A DNA stretch of 18,692 nt from Methanothrix sp. (GTDB lineage: Archaea; Halobacteriota; Methanosarcinia; Methanotrichales; Methanotrichaceae), in NCBI GenBank assembly GCA_003162615.1, contig PMNG01000198.1, forward strand, positions 1-18,692. The letters are read 5' to 3'. Below are positions 6,121 through 13,686 of this stretch, piece by piece; position 1 is the stretch's first letter; each line of letters opens with the position of its first letter. Made by a program: the position numbers and the translations under genes. The notes under the pieces were generated by a model that saw only the letters and a list, made by a program, of their open reading frames with translations, was not told the DNA's origin and did not search any database.

Positions 6121-6539
6121 ATGAGTCTTGAAAGAGGTTAACACGATCCGGCCATTAGCAAGCACTATATCCTTCCCGGCAAAGAGGAGAAGTCATTTTA
6201 AGGAGAAGCATGTGCTCTACATGCAATTCATGAAGAGATGGACAAAATTGGGGAGCTTATGTGCAGTATACTTCGAAAGATCTTATGGACTTTTAGAGAG
6301 CAAAAAAGTTTAATCCTGTAGAATCGCGTCATAGATAAAACATTAATATATAACTAAAAGTCAAGTTTTCTGAAGTCAAACGAGGTCGATCAGATGGATG
6401 GCGAAAGGGCAACATTAGACTGAAACTTTCTGCAGGTCCTGAGCAGCTTCAGTTAATAATTCGATCTCATATCATTAACTCACAGCGCAAAGAAACTGGC
6501 TGGCGGACCTTCGGGATCATCAATTTTGCCTGAATCCGA
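6121..6539. other. Gene-free stretch holding repeat copy 2
   Basis: Between the exporter and the end of the pyrophosphatase gene I find no intact gene. The short plus-strand frame at 6128-6313 runs through repeat copy 2 in a different phase from the one in which copy 1 is open, so I regard it as decayed sequence rather than a gene. The last 130 bp before 6540 show no clear structure. Confidence 0.5.
6248..6408 (+). repeat. Diverged direct repeat, copy 2
   Basis: About 161 bp matching 328-489 in the same orientation. The end block (6359-6408) differs from copy 1 at only a few positions, including a one-base insertion in CGAGGTCGATC. The first block shares the AGTATACTTCGAAAGA word. In the presumed ancestral reading frame this copy has a frameshift and an early stop, so it is the more decayed one. 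Confidence 0.75.
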
Positions 6540-7076
6540 TCATCTCCTGCTTTCCAACCATTGTTTCAGTGCTTTCATCGATCCCGCCCGGTGTGATATC
6601 CTGTTCTTCTCCTCCAGGCTCATCTCAGCCAGGCTCTTCCCGTTCACGTAGAAGATGGGATCGTACCCGAAGCCGCCTGTTCCTCGGGGCTCAAAGCCAA
6701 TGTCGCCTTTTAACTCTCCTTTGAATACAACCGGCTCCATGCCCGGCTCGGCGTAGCCGACGACTGACTTGAAGGCCGCTCCGCGGTTATCCGTGCCTTC
6801 CATCAGCCGGAGGATGCCGCTGTTTCCGATGGTCTTCTGGACATAGGCAGAATAGACTCCAGGAAAGCCCTTCACGCAATCAATGAACATGCCGGCATCC
6901 TCGATCATGACCGATCCCTTCAGTCTGGCCATGACCTCTTCCATTCCGAAGTCGACCACCTCCTCAAGCGTATCTACCTGAAGCTCGTTGTAGCCGATGT
7001 TCTTCTGTACCAGGTCGCCGAAGATTGCCTGGGCTTCCACGAACTTTCCCTTGTTGCTAGTAACAAAATAGATCAT
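6540..7076 (-). CDS. rdgB: XTP/dITP pyrophosphatase (RdgB/HAM1 family)
   Basis: 178 residues, within the archaeal family range. It hydrolyses non-canonical purine triphosphates (XTP, dITP, ITP) to monophosphates plus pyrophosphate, keeping deaminated bases out of DNA and RNA. Motifs in order: TSNKGK (6-11) for triphosphate binding, EDAG (59-62) with the catalytic metal-binding Asp, FPGVYSAY (71-78), GGFGYDPIF (134-142) and SHR (161-163) for base recognition. All key positions are intact. ATG 7076 gives the canonical N-terminus MIYFVTSNKGK; a G-rich stretch (GGGGGAAG) lies just upstream. It is downstream of the methyltransferase on the same strand with a 103-nt gap, so co-transcription is possible but not evident. 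Confidence 0.93.
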   Translation of the reverse strand: MIYFVTSNKGKFVEAQAIFGDLVQKNIGYNELQVDTLEEVVDFGMEEVMARLKGSVMIEDAGMFIDCVKGFPGVYSAYVQKTIGNSGILRLMEGTDNRGAAFKSVVGYAEPGMEPVVFKGELKGDIGFEPRGTGGFGYDPIFYVNGKSLAEMSLEEKNRISHRAGSMKALKQWLESRR

Positions 7077-7179
7077 TTCTTCCCCCGCAAACCAATCTTC
7101 GCTAGATAACTTGAGCCTATACTAATCTTGACTAAATTGGACTCTTATTTCTTCGATTATTATTTCGATTGGTCCTCTT

Positions 7180-8007
7180 CTACGGCTCGTAGTTTGAGAT
7201 GTCTCTTAAACCCGGTTTCTCGGCCTCCACTTCCAGTCTTACCATCCCAACATGGACAGACCCCTCACCGTCGGGAGGATATGCCAGGACGTACCGATCC
7301 ACCACTTCGTAAATGAAATCCTCTCGCAAATCCTTCGGAACTTTTTCGATATATGGCAGCCATGTTGTCTTGAACCAGGAGGCCAACCCTTCTCGCCCAG
7401 CCTGGACCATATCCTTCTGTACAAGCTCTACCCTTAAGGCTCTCAGGCCTGCTCGATCAAGCCAGATCAGGTACTCATCTGGACCGAAGAAGCCATAAGG
7501 AAACTTAAAACCTTCGAAGTACCCGGACCACTTCTCTTCTGAAATGATCTCATCTACAACCTCAATGATCGCTGCGGCATTGTCCTTGCCTCCAAACTGC
7601 ATCAAAGCCTTGCCGCCTTGTTTGAGGCTCCGTTTAATCCCTTCAAGAACCGGTCTATGATCCAGTACCCAATGGAGGCATGCAAAGGAGAGAACGAGGT
7701 TGAACTCATCAACGAACTGCAAATCCGAAGCATTTCCATACTGGAAGGCCAAATTAGGCCAGCTCGTAGGAGGAAACTTGCTTTGAGCGAAGTTTATCAT
7801 CTCCACCGAATTATCGATGCCCAAAACAGATCCCTCCGGAACGATGGGCGCAATCTCCGCTGTGACCTTGCCGTCTCCGCATCCGATATCGAGTATCCTT
7901 TCATTTCTTCGAATCGAGATCTTGGACAGAAGTTCCTGTGCCCATCTTTGCTGGGCGGCTGAACTCTTCGCATAAACTTCTGGATCCCATCTTTGTGTCG
8001 ATACCAT
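7180..8007 (-). CDS. Class I SAM-dependent methyltransferase, trans-aconitate methyltransferase-like
   Basis: 275 residues. The Rossmann-fold SAM site is at 37-47 (RILDIGCGDGK), the acidic residue binding the ribose at about 65 (LGID), and the post-motif region FNLVLSFACLHWV at 102-114. The start (WDPEVYAKSSAAQQRWAQELL) and the C-terminal part with FPYGFFGPDEYLIWLDRAGL resemble the Tam group, which methylates trans-aconitate and related carboxylates. Specificity cannot be fixed from sequence alone because many small-molecule methyltransferases share this layout. No membrane segment. It is divergent from gatD across about 190 bp and lies before the pyrophosphatase gene on the same strand. Confidence 0.85.
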   Translation of the reverse strand: MVSTQRWDPEVYAKSSAAQQRWAQELLSKISIRRNERILDIGCGDGKVTAEIAPIVPEGSVLGIDNSVEMINFAQSKFPPTSWPNLAFQYGNASDLQFVDEFNLVLSFACLHWVLDHRPVLEGIKRSLKQGGKALMQFGGKDNAAAIIEVVDEIISEEKWSGYFEGFKFPYGFFGPDEYLIWLDRAGLRALRVELVQKDMVQAGREGLASWFKTTWLPYIEKVPKDLREDFIYEVVDRYVLAYPPDGEGSVHVGMVRLEVEAEKPGLRDISNYEP

Positions 8008-8154
8008 TCACTTGCTGTTTGGCCTCTTGATGAGATAAAACTATTCAATCTATTGTTATCCCTGCGGCCCGGAATTATGGGGGCTCGGATAGAAGGATAA
8101 TCGATGAAGATTCTAGGTTGAGCTGCTTTCCGCCTTAAGGGCAACGTTTTTAGG

Positions 8155-8167
8155 TCCCTTAAATAAT
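8155..8167 (+). promoter_or_regulatory. TATA box of gatD
   Basis: CCCTTAAATAATG is an AT core after a G/C-rich stretch, about 40 nt before the gatD start. A transcription start near 8187 would leave a very short leader containing the GGTGAG site at 8190-8195. Confidence 0.4.
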
Positions 8168-8200
8168 GTAACTGGGTTAATGGTCATCTGGTGAGGCAAA

Positions 8201-9442
8201 ATGGACCCGGGCGATAGAGTATCCATAGAGAAAGACGGCGTCGGATACCAGGGAGTATTGATGCCGCCTAGAAGCAAAAATCACGTCGTGATTAAGCTGG
8301 ACAACGGCTATAACATTGGCTTACGCAGATCCGAGTCAAAGATAGAACTGGTTGAGAAAGGGCACGAGACCAAGCTGCCTTCAAAGCCCCTCCAGAGCAG
8401 AGCGGGACTGCCAAACGTCTCCATTCTGTCCACAGGCGGCACCATCGCCAGCAAAGTGGATTACAGGACCGGAGCGGTGACCAGCCAGTTCTCGGCGGGC
8501 GAGATAATATCTGCAATCCCAGATCTGGAGGAGATAGCTAACTACAACGCCAAGGTCATCTACACTATCCTCAGCGAAAACATGCGAGCGGATTACTGGT
8601 CTGAGCTGGCCCGGGCAGTAGCCGGGGAAATCAGAAACGGAGCCGAGGGTGTGATCATAATGCACGGCACTGACACAATGATGTACACCGCTGCAGCGCT
8701 ATCGTTTATGGTCAAGACGCCAGTGCCGGTGGTCATCGTCGGTTCCCAGAGGTCTTCCGACCGGCCCAGCAGCGATGCCTCAATGAACGCCATCTGCGCG
8801 GCGACGACTGCCATAAGCGACATCGCAGAGGTGTGCGTAGTCATGCACGGCACAACCAGCGACGACTACTGCTCCATTCACCGGGGCACCAGGGTCCGAA
8901 AGATGCACACCTCCAGGAGAGACGCTTTTCGGAGCATTAACGAGCACCCCATCGGAAAGGTGAATTACCTATCCAGGTGCGTCGAGACCTTCATCGATCA
9001 CAGACACAGGGGCGAGGTTGAACTCGAGGTGAAAGACAAGCTGGAGTCCAAGTGTGCCCTAGTAAAGTACTCGCCGGGGGCCTCGCCGGAGATCCTGAAC
9101 TACTACATCGATTCAGGCTACCGAGGAATTGTCCTGGAGGGCACTGGTCTAGGCCATGTTGCCTCCAACTGGATAGATTCCATCAAACGAGCTACAGACA
9201 CGGGGATCCCCGTAGTCGTCACATCCCAGTGCCTCAGGGGCCGGATCTGCGACCGGGTTTACGATACCGGTCGCTACATGTTGGATGCAGGTGCAATCGA
9301 GGGAGAGGATATGCTGCCTGAGGTGGCCCTTGTCAAGCTGATGTGGGTCCTGGCAAACAGCTCTAGCCCGGAGGAGGCACGGTTCCTTATGCAGACATCC
9401 CTTGCAGGCGAGATCTCGCACTCGACGCCAATAACGGTCTAG
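8201..9442 (+). CDS. gatD: Glu-tRNA(Gln) amidotransferase subunit D (L-asparaginase I-like)
   Basis: 413 residues. GatD releases ammonia from an amide donor, and GatE uses it to convert Glu-tRNA(Gln) to Gln-tRNA(Gln); the GatDE enzyme is confined to archaea. Residues 3-50 are the small N-terminal barrel (GDRVSIEKDG to NGYNIGLR). The asparaginase domain follows: STGGTIAS (77-84), HGTDTM (155-160, with the Thr-Asp pair), and RVRKMHTSRRDAF (about 231-243, with the conserved Lys at 234). All catalytic residues expected of the family are visible. The start is supported by GGTGAG 5 nt before ATG 8201. It is followed 60 nt later by rpl10e. GatE, usually next to it in many archaea, is absent here. 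Confidence 0.95.
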   Translation: MDPGDRVSIEKDGVGYQGVLMPPRSKNHVVIKLDNGYNIGLRRSESKIELVEKGHETKLPSKPLQSRAGLPNVSILSTGGTIASKVDYRTGAVTSQFSAGEIISAIPDLEEIANYNAKVIYTILSENMRADYWSELARAVAGEIRNGAEGVIIMHGTDTMMYTAAALSFMVKTPVPVVIVGSQRSSDRPSSDASMNAICAATTAISDIAEVCVVMHGTTSDDYCSIHRGTRVRKMHTSRRDAFRSINEHPIGKVNYLSRCVETFIDHRHRGEVELEVKDKLESKCALVKYSPGASPEILNYYIDSGYRGIVLEGTGLGHVASNWIDSIKRATDTGIPVVVTSQCLRGRICDRVYDTGRYMLDAGAIEGEDMLPEVALVKLMWVLANSSSPEEARFLMQTSLAGEISHSTPITV

Positions 9443-9445
9443 GCA

Positions 9446-9458
9446 AGCCTTATAAACT
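9446..9458 (+). promoter_or_regulatory. Promoter of the ribosomal protein L10e gene
   Basis: AGCC-TTATAAAC just after the gatD stop codon is a near-ideal archaeal TATA box with a purine-rich element in front. The expected start site near 9480 gives a leader of about 22 nt that carries the GGAGG site at 9490-9494. The ribosomal gene can thus be expressed independently of gatD. Confidence 0.65.
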
Positions 9459-9502
9459 AGGTGCATAGAGTACAAATCTCAAGTTCATCGGAGGAAATTG
9501 TT

Positions 9503-10018
9503 TTGACGCGAAAGCCGGCAAGCATGTACAGGAGGACGGAGCGCCCCTACACTCGCAGGGAGTACATGGGAGGCGTCCCTGGAAGCAAAGTAGTACACTA
9601 TGATATGGGAAACCTTCAGGATGATTTCCCAGTCCATCTCACCCTAGTGGTCAAAGAGCCGTGCCAGATTAGGCACACCGCCCTTGAGGCGGCCAGGGTA
9701 GCTGCCAACCGTTACCTTCTGAAGCAGTGTGGTAGGACTGGCTTCCACCTTAAGCTCAGGGTTTACCCTCACCATGTCATAAGAGAGAACAAGCAGGCAA
9801 CAGGAGCAGGAGCCGACCGTGTCTCCAGCGGAATGCGGCGAGCTTTTGGAAAGGCAGTAGGTACCGCTGCTCAAGTCACTGCGGGCCAGAAAGTGTTCAC
9901 CCTGGGTTTTACACCCGAGTTCCTGGAAGATGCCAAGACCGCTCTGACACGAGCAGGCCACAAGCTGCCCACACCCATCCAGATCGTCATGGAGTCTAGA
10001 AGCGAACAGATAAAGTAA
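9503..10018 (+). CDS. rpl10e: 50S ribosomal protein L10e (uL16 family)
   Basis: 171 residues from a TTG start. This is the archaeal/eukaryotic L10e (L16) protein of the large subunit, located near the peptidyl-transferase and aminoacyl-tRNA path. The sequence opens with the family hallmark TRKPASMYRR. It continues with HTALEAARVAANRYL, LKLRVYPHHVIRENK and AGADRVSSGMRRAFGK, the conserved loop next to the tRNA. The longer frame from ATG 9461 would add 14 residues (MHRVQISSSSEEIV) unlike any L10e. TTG 9503 restores the normal N-terminus and has GGAGG (9490-9494) with 8 nt spacing, so I choose it. It is followed 12 nt later by aIF2-beta. Confidence 0.95.
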   Translation: MTRKPASMYRRTERPYTRREYMGGVPGSKVVHYDMGNLQDDFPVHLTLVVKEPCQIRHTALEAARVAANRYLLKQCGRTGFHLKLRVYPHHVIRENKQATGAGADRVSSGMRRAFGKAVGTAAQVTAGQKVFTLGFTPEFLEDAKTALTRAGHKLPTPIQIVMESRSEQIK

Positions 10019-10030
10019 CTGGTGACCTAA

Positions 10031-10660
10031 TTGGATGATTATTTAGCCGGCCTCGAAAGGGCTATGAAGAAAATGCCCGATACAAAAGGCCCAAAGGAAA
10101 GGTTCGTCATGCCAGTGCCGAAGGTCTACTACGAAGGAAAGACCACGGTGCTGGAGAACTTCGGGGCCATTGCTGACACCTTCGACCGGGAACCCGAGCA
10201 CCTCATGAAGTACATGCTTCAAGAGATGGGAACCGCAGGGAAGATCGAAGGTCATCGAGGAGTCTTCCAAGGTAAGTTCGCCGAACAGGCCATAGCCAGA
10301 CAGATAGACTCCTACTTTGAGGAGTATGTGGTCTGCTCAGAGTGCCGGCTGCCCGACACCCACCTGATAAAAAGCGACAGGGTGCTCATGCTGAAGTGTG
10401 ACGCCTGCGGAGCCCACCGGCCGGTCAGGAAGAGGAAAGCCGTAGCCACCGTTCAGAAGGATATGATCGAAGAGGGAGAGACCTACGAGCTTCGCGTTGA
10501 GTCTGTCGGAAACAAGGGCGACGGCATAGCCAAGGTCGATAAGTATCTTATTTTCATCCCCAGCACGGTTAAAGGCGAGATTGTCAAGGCCAAAATCAAG
10601 AAGATAAGCGGTACCCTGGCCTTTGCTGAAGTCGTGGAGAGAAAAGGAAAGGCAACCTGA
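10031..10660 (+). CDS. Translation initiation factor 2 subunit beta with C-terminal TRAM domain
   Basis: 209 residues, TTG start with GGTGA (10021-10025) 5 nt upstream. aIF2-beta is part of the heterotrimer that brings initiator Met-tRNA to the small subunit. The N-terminal helix (MDDYLAGLERAMKKMP) contacts the gamma subunit. The central alpha-beta domain contains FVMPVPKVYYEGKTTVLENF and LMKYMLQEMGTAGKIEG. The zinc ribbon has C102, C105, C123 and C126 (VVCSECRLP, LKCDACGAH). From about 148 a TRAM domain follows (GETYELRVESVGNKGDGIAKVD to AFAEVVE), an RNA-binding barrel fused in a known group of methanogen proteins. It is 12 nt after rpl10e and 12 nt before the next gene, so it is in an operon with both. 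Confidence 0.93.
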   Translation: MDDYLAGLERAMKKMPDTKGPKERFVMPVPKVYYEGKTTVLENFGAIADTFDREPEHLMKYMLQEMGTAGKIEGHRGVFQGKFAEQAIARQIDSYFEEYVVCSECRLPDTHLIKSDRVLMLKCDACGAHRPVRKRKAVATVQKDMIEEGETYELRVESVGNKGDGIAKVDKYLIFIPSTVKGEIVKAKIKKISGTLAFAEVVERKGKAT

Positions 10661-10672
10661 GGAAGATCGGGC

Positions 10673-10903
10673 ATGGACCCAAAGATCACCCTCACTTACA
10701 CGGAGAACCACAAGTACCTGCTTGAGTTCTCCCCACCAGCCTTCTGGAATAATTTCGTTATCACTTACACAGGGCTTCCTTGGGAGACAGACGAGGACAG
10801 ACTAGCAGTAATTGCAGAGAACTACTCGTATCTTCTGGATCTACTTGTTCAAGCCAGGCTATTTTACCTCAGCGGCAAGAGAGAAGATCCACGTTTCCAG
10901 TGA
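10673..10903 (+). CDS. Conserved-looking hypothetical protein, 76 aa
   Basis: ATG at 10673 is 12 nt after the aIF2-beta stop. The 76 residues are well balanced: a beta-rich first half (KITLTYTENHKYLLEFSPPAFWNNFVITYTG) and a helical second half (EDRLAVIAENYSYLLDLLVQARLFYL). There is no cysteine, signal peptide or membrane segment. I do not recognise a family. Its tight fit between aIF2-beta and cofE on the same strand, and its protein-like composition, argue that it is a real gene. The product is likely a small cytosolic protein; nothing in the sequence allows a function to be given. Confidence 0.65.
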   Translation: MDPKITLTYTENHKYLLEFSPPAFWNNFVITYTGLPWETDEDRLAVIAENYSYLLDLLVQARLFYLSGKREDPRFQ

Positions 10904-10918
10904 TGATGCTGTGATGTC

Positions 10919-11659
10919 ATGAACGCTTGCGACGGATCTATCCAGGGGTTTCTGGTTTACGGATTGCCTGTTGTCAAAGAAGATGACGATCTGGCATCTC
11001 TTATAAGATCCCACCTTCAAATCCAAGAAGGAGATGTCGTCTGCATCGCCAGCACCATTGTGGCCAAGTCGGAAGGCCGGTTCAGAAAACTGGACGATTA
11101 CTATCCCGGCCCCAGAGCAACCCGAATAGCAAACACAATTGAAAAGGACCCAAGGTTCGTTCAGGCAGTTCTTGATGAATCTGTTGAGATTCTCCTTGAG
11201 AAGCCCTTTATCTTGTCAGTGACCAGGTTCGGACACATTGGGGTGAACGCCGGAATAGATCAGTCGAACGTTGGCGAGGACAGAATATTGCTCCTTCCCC
11301 TGGACCCACAGTCTAGCGCTGAAAGGATCAGATCCCGCCTAGGCAAGGATTGTGCCGTCATAATCACCGACACCTGCGGTAGACCATTTCGTTGCGGAGT
11401 AACTGGAGTGGCCATCGGCTGGTCAGGCATAGCTGCACTTCGCGATTGGCGAGGTGTGCCTGATATGAACGGCCGTAAGCTTGAGATAACCCTGGAGGCC
11501 ATTGCCGATGAAGTCGCCGGTATGTCCAACCTTCTGATGGGAGAGGCAGGGGATGGGACACCGGTGGCAGTAATACGAGGCTTGAAGTACCCAAAATCCG
11601 GAGGCAGCCTATTCATGCCTGAAGAAGAAGACGTCATCCGGCCGTGCTTGAAGCGCTAA
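10919..11659 (+). CDS. cofE: Coenzyme F420-0:L-glutamate ligase
   Basis: 246 residues, the normal length of the archaeal enzyme. CofE adds gamma-linked glutamates to F420-0, using GTP, to finish coenzyme F420. Visible family signatures are GLPVVKEDDDLASLI near the N-terminus, VVCIASTIVAKSEGR, TDTCGRPFRCGVTGVAIGWSG and RDWRGVPDMNGRKLEIT, then the C-terminal EAGDGTPVAVIRG. The start ATG 10919 lacks a strong Shine-Dalgarno site, only GTGAT just upstream, and the 15-nt gap suggests transcription with the preceding gene. cofC follows 37 nt downstream, so two steps of F420 synthesis are grouped here, as expected for a methanogen. Confidence 0.93.
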   Translation: MNACDGSIQGFLVYGLPVVKEDDDLASLIRSHLQIQEGDVVCIASTIVAKSEGRFRKLDDYYPGPRATRIANTIEKDPRFVQAVLDESVEILLEKPFILSVTRFGHIGVNAGIDQSNVGEDRILLLPLDPQSSAERIRSRLGKDCAVIITDTCGRPFRCGVTGVAIGWSGIAALRDWRGVPDMNGRKLEITLEAIADEVAGMSNLLMGEAGDGTPVAVIRGLKYPKSGGSLFMPEEEDVIRPCLKR

Positions 11660-11663
11660 CGCA

Positions 11664-11675
11664 ACTGTTTTATTC
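11664..11675 (+). promoter_or_regulatory. Possible TATA box of cofC (leaderless)
   Basis: CTGTTTTATTCG, centred about 26 nt before the GTG at 11697, would place transcription at the start codon. No Shine-Dalgarno site is seen before the GTG, which fits a leaderless message. Read-through from cofE is equally possible. Confidence 0.35.
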
Positions 11676-11696
11676 GAAGGGTTAAAAGCCGGTTCT

Positions 11697-12374
11697 GTGC
11701 AGAGACCAGTTCAAGTGGTCGTTCCTTTTAGGCTAGAAAATGCGAAGTCGCGGCTAGCGCCTGTGCTCTTGCCTGATGAGAGAATGCAACTGGCCTTAGC
11801 CATGCTCCAAGATGTTCTGGAAGCAGTCTCCGGCGTTGGGTTGGTGACCATTCTTTCCAGGCCCGGTTTTCATGAGCTGAAGCTAGGCACGGATGTGGAT
11901 GTAGTGGAATCCGGCCTTGAGCTGAACGATGCCCTCAACTCGTTTATCGAGAGATGGCAAGGGGTGGGATGGCCGACAGATCTGCTAATAGTCATGGCGG
12001 ATTTGGCGCTTTTGACCAGGGACGATATATCAGGGATTTTGGGCACTCCTGGAGATGTTGTGCTATCTCCTGGGCGGGGCGGAGGCACAAATATGGTTTT
12101 GATAAGGAACCCGGAGTTCAGGACTTGCTACAGAGGAATTAGCTTTACCAAGCATCTGAATTTCGCGCAAAGGCTTGGATTGCAAGTGGAAACATACTCA
12201 TCCTATAGGGTGGGTTGCGATATAGACGAGCCAACGGATCTCGCTGAAGTGCTGATTCACGGTCGAGGTGTTGCTCTACAACTACTGAAATCACTGGGAT
12301 TTGTGCTGCTAGATGACGGACAGAGAATGTGCGCTCGAAATCAGAATCAAGATCCCAGAATATCTGAATATTAA
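11697..12374 (+). CDS. cofC: 2-phospho-L-lactate guanylyltransferase
   Basis: 225 residues from a GTG start. CofC activates 2-phospho-L-lactate (or a related phospho-acid) with GTP for coupling to Fo, the step before CofD in F420 synthesis. The nucleotide-binding signature is at 9-20 (VPFRLENAKSRL), followed by LLPDERMQLALAMLQDVLEAV. MADLALLTRDD (100-110) carries the metal-binding Asp region and SPGRGGGTNMVL (124-135) the substrate loop; YRVGCDIDEPTDLAE is the conserved C-terminal segment. The tail after about residue 190 is longer and more variable than the core. It sits directly after cofE; cofD is not in the window. Confidence 0.92.
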   Translation: MQRPVQVVVPFRLENAKSRLAPVLLPDERMQLALAMLQDVLEAVSGVGLVTILSRPGFHELKLGTDVDVVESGLELNDALNSFIERWQGVGWPTDLLIVMADLALLTRDDISGILGTPGDVVLSPGRGGGTNMVLIRNPEFRTCYRGISFTKHLNFAQRLGLQVETYSSYRVGCDIDEPTDLAEVLIHGRGVALQLLKSLGFVLLDDGQRMCARNQNQDPRISEY

Positions 12375-12426
12375 TTAAGTCCCTTGTGTCTATGGAACGT
12401 ATATAGTCCTTGAAGGGCAGTTGTTT

Positions 12427-13518
12427 TCAGTTCAGGTGCTTCTTTAGAACCTGTTCGTACAGCAACTTTACGTTCTCCTTGGTCTTGGTCACCTTGGGGA
12501 AGCCTTTATAGTTCGTTGCAGTCTCCACGTCCTCTGAAAGCTTGAGCTTGTACTGGCTTCTGGAGTAGAACCAGCCTTTCTTCGCATAATACTTGGAGAG
12601 ATACTCCTGCTCCGTCTGGCCCGGTGTGGGAGTGAAGAGGCCACTCCTCTTCTCCAGTTCAGCCAGTTCCATCATGGTGGTATAGCCGGACCTACTTATC
12701 AGGAATTTGGCACGGTTCATCAGTTCGGTCTTCTCCTCTGTTGACACATAGGAGTAGATAGTTGTATTCGAATCTAGCAACTTTTTCTCGTCCTTTTGAG
12801 GGCTTCCTAAAAGGATTACCTTCTCGCCTGGAAGTTTGTGCACCTGCTTTAGCACGATCTCCTCCAGCTTGGTTCTCTGGGGCTCGGGACCAGAGACGAT
12901 TATCAGGTAGTCCAGATCCTTGTCTAAGTTCATCTTGGCAGTGCTGGTCAGGATACCGGCATAGTAGGTCATCTGGTTGGTTACATCGAGATTGGATTGG
13001 CATAGCTTTCCGCTCAGGTTGAATCCGTTGGGGCTAACATCAGGGACTATCAATCCGTCGAACTTGGAATGGAAGAAGAAAGCTTGTCCGTAAAGGGTTC
13101 CTAGCTCAAATGGCCATAGATACTCGGGCAGACTGAAGCGGAGCTGATGAGTTATGAAATAGGAGGGAATCTTGTCTGAGTAAACGCCCAGGCGGTTATC
13201 GCTGATTATCAAATCGTACTTGCCCTGGGAGAGGATCTGAACAAGCTTCTTTCTCTCATCGGCCATGGCTTTCAGGAGAACTGGGATGTTGGCCACGAAC
13301 TTGGGCAAAAAAAACCTGGTAGAGCTGTAAGGTGCGGGATAGTCCTTAAAAAGTATGAAGTTGCATTCTGGAATCTCCCTCTTCAATAGGGTTAGGGCAT
13401 TACCACTAGTTGCAATGGTCACTTCATGGCCATGGCTCAGAAGCTCTCTTATTATGGGAATATCTCGAGTAGAGTGTCCCAATCCCCAATTAAGAGGACT
13501 TATGAAAGCATGTCCCAT
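12427..13518 (-). CDS. MurG/UGT-like glycosyltransferase (GT-B fold)
   Basis: 363 residues, soluble or peripheral membrane. The N-terminal half opens with SPLNWGLGHSTRDIPIIRELLSHGHEVTIATSG, the Gly-rich acceptor-site loop of GT-B enzymes. The C-terminal half shows SGPEPQRTKLEE (209-220), SRSGYTTMMELAELEKRSGLFTPTPGQTEQEYL (275-307) and YAKKGWF, the nucleotide-sugar site of the MurG/GT28-like group. Likely role: transfer of a hexose or N-acetylhexosamine to a lipid or surface glycan. Donor and acceptor cannot be told from sequence. No other glycan gene adjoins it. The start at 13518 fits leaderless transcription, with a TATA box about 27 nt upstream and no Shine-Dalgarno site. It is convergent with cofC. 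Confidence 0.82.
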   Translation of the reverse strand: MGHAFISPLNWGLGHSTRDIPIIRELLSHGHEVTIATSGNALTLLKREIPECNFILFKDYPAPYSSTRFFLPKFVANIPVLLKAMADERKKLVQILSQGKYDLIISDNRLGVYSDKIPSYFITHQLRFSLPEYLWPFELGTLYGQAFFFHSKFDGLIVPDVSPNGFNLSGKLCQSNLDVTNQMTYYAGILTSTAKMNLDKDLDYLIIVSGPEPQRTKLEEIVLKQVHKLPGEKVILLGSPQKDEKKLLDSNTTIYSYVSTEEKTELMNRAKFLISRSGYTTMMELAELEKRSGLFTPTPGQTEQEYLSKYYAKKGWFYSRSQYKLKLSEDVETATNYKGFPKVTKTKENVKLLYEQVLKKHLN

Positions 13519-13526
13519 GTATGATT

Positions 13527-13552
13527 GAGCAATTGCTCTATTGTATTAAACA
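13527..13552 (-). promoter_or_regulatory. Promoter and palindromic operator candidate of the glycosyltransferase gene
   Basis: On the minus strand GTTTAATACAATAG (about 13539-13552) is a TATA box about 27 nt before the start codon. Directly after it lies the perfect 12-bp palindrome GAGCAATTGCTC (13527-13538), between the TATA box and the presumed start site, a position from which a bound repressor would block polymerase. Confidence 0.45.
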
Positions 13553-13654
13553 TTTTCCTGGAAGATCTATGAAATGTGGTCTCCTTCATCGAGTAACTTG
13601 AGTTGAAATTTGAGGGATTGCCCTGATCGTCGCTTGATCAATTGGGAAGACAAA

Positions 13655-13668
13655 GCATAAATATTTCG
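13655..13668 (+). promoter_or_regulatory. TATA box of the 83-aa protein gene (leaderless)
   Basis: GCATAAATATTTCG is centred about 26 nt before ATG 13687, which would make the transcript leaderless. This spacing is the main reason for choosing the ATG over the upstream in-frame TTG at 13642. Confidence 0.45.
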
Positions 13669-13686
13669 TGGTGCTCTTGCAGATGT

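Noticed and set aside
6128..6313. 61-codon plus-strand frame across repeat copy 2
   Set aside because: It reads through the repeat in a different phase from the better preserved copy 1, has no ribosome-binding site at its start, and follows the exporter stop by chance spacing.
9461..9502. N-terminal extension of L10e from ATG 9461
   Set aside because: It adds 14 residues foreign to the family and would begin before the predicted transcription start; TTG 9503 has GGAGG at 8 nt and gives the canonical N-terminus.
13642..13686. N-terminal extension of the 83-aa protein from TTG 13642
   Set aside because: The segment contains the TATA box at the leaderless distance from ATG 13687.
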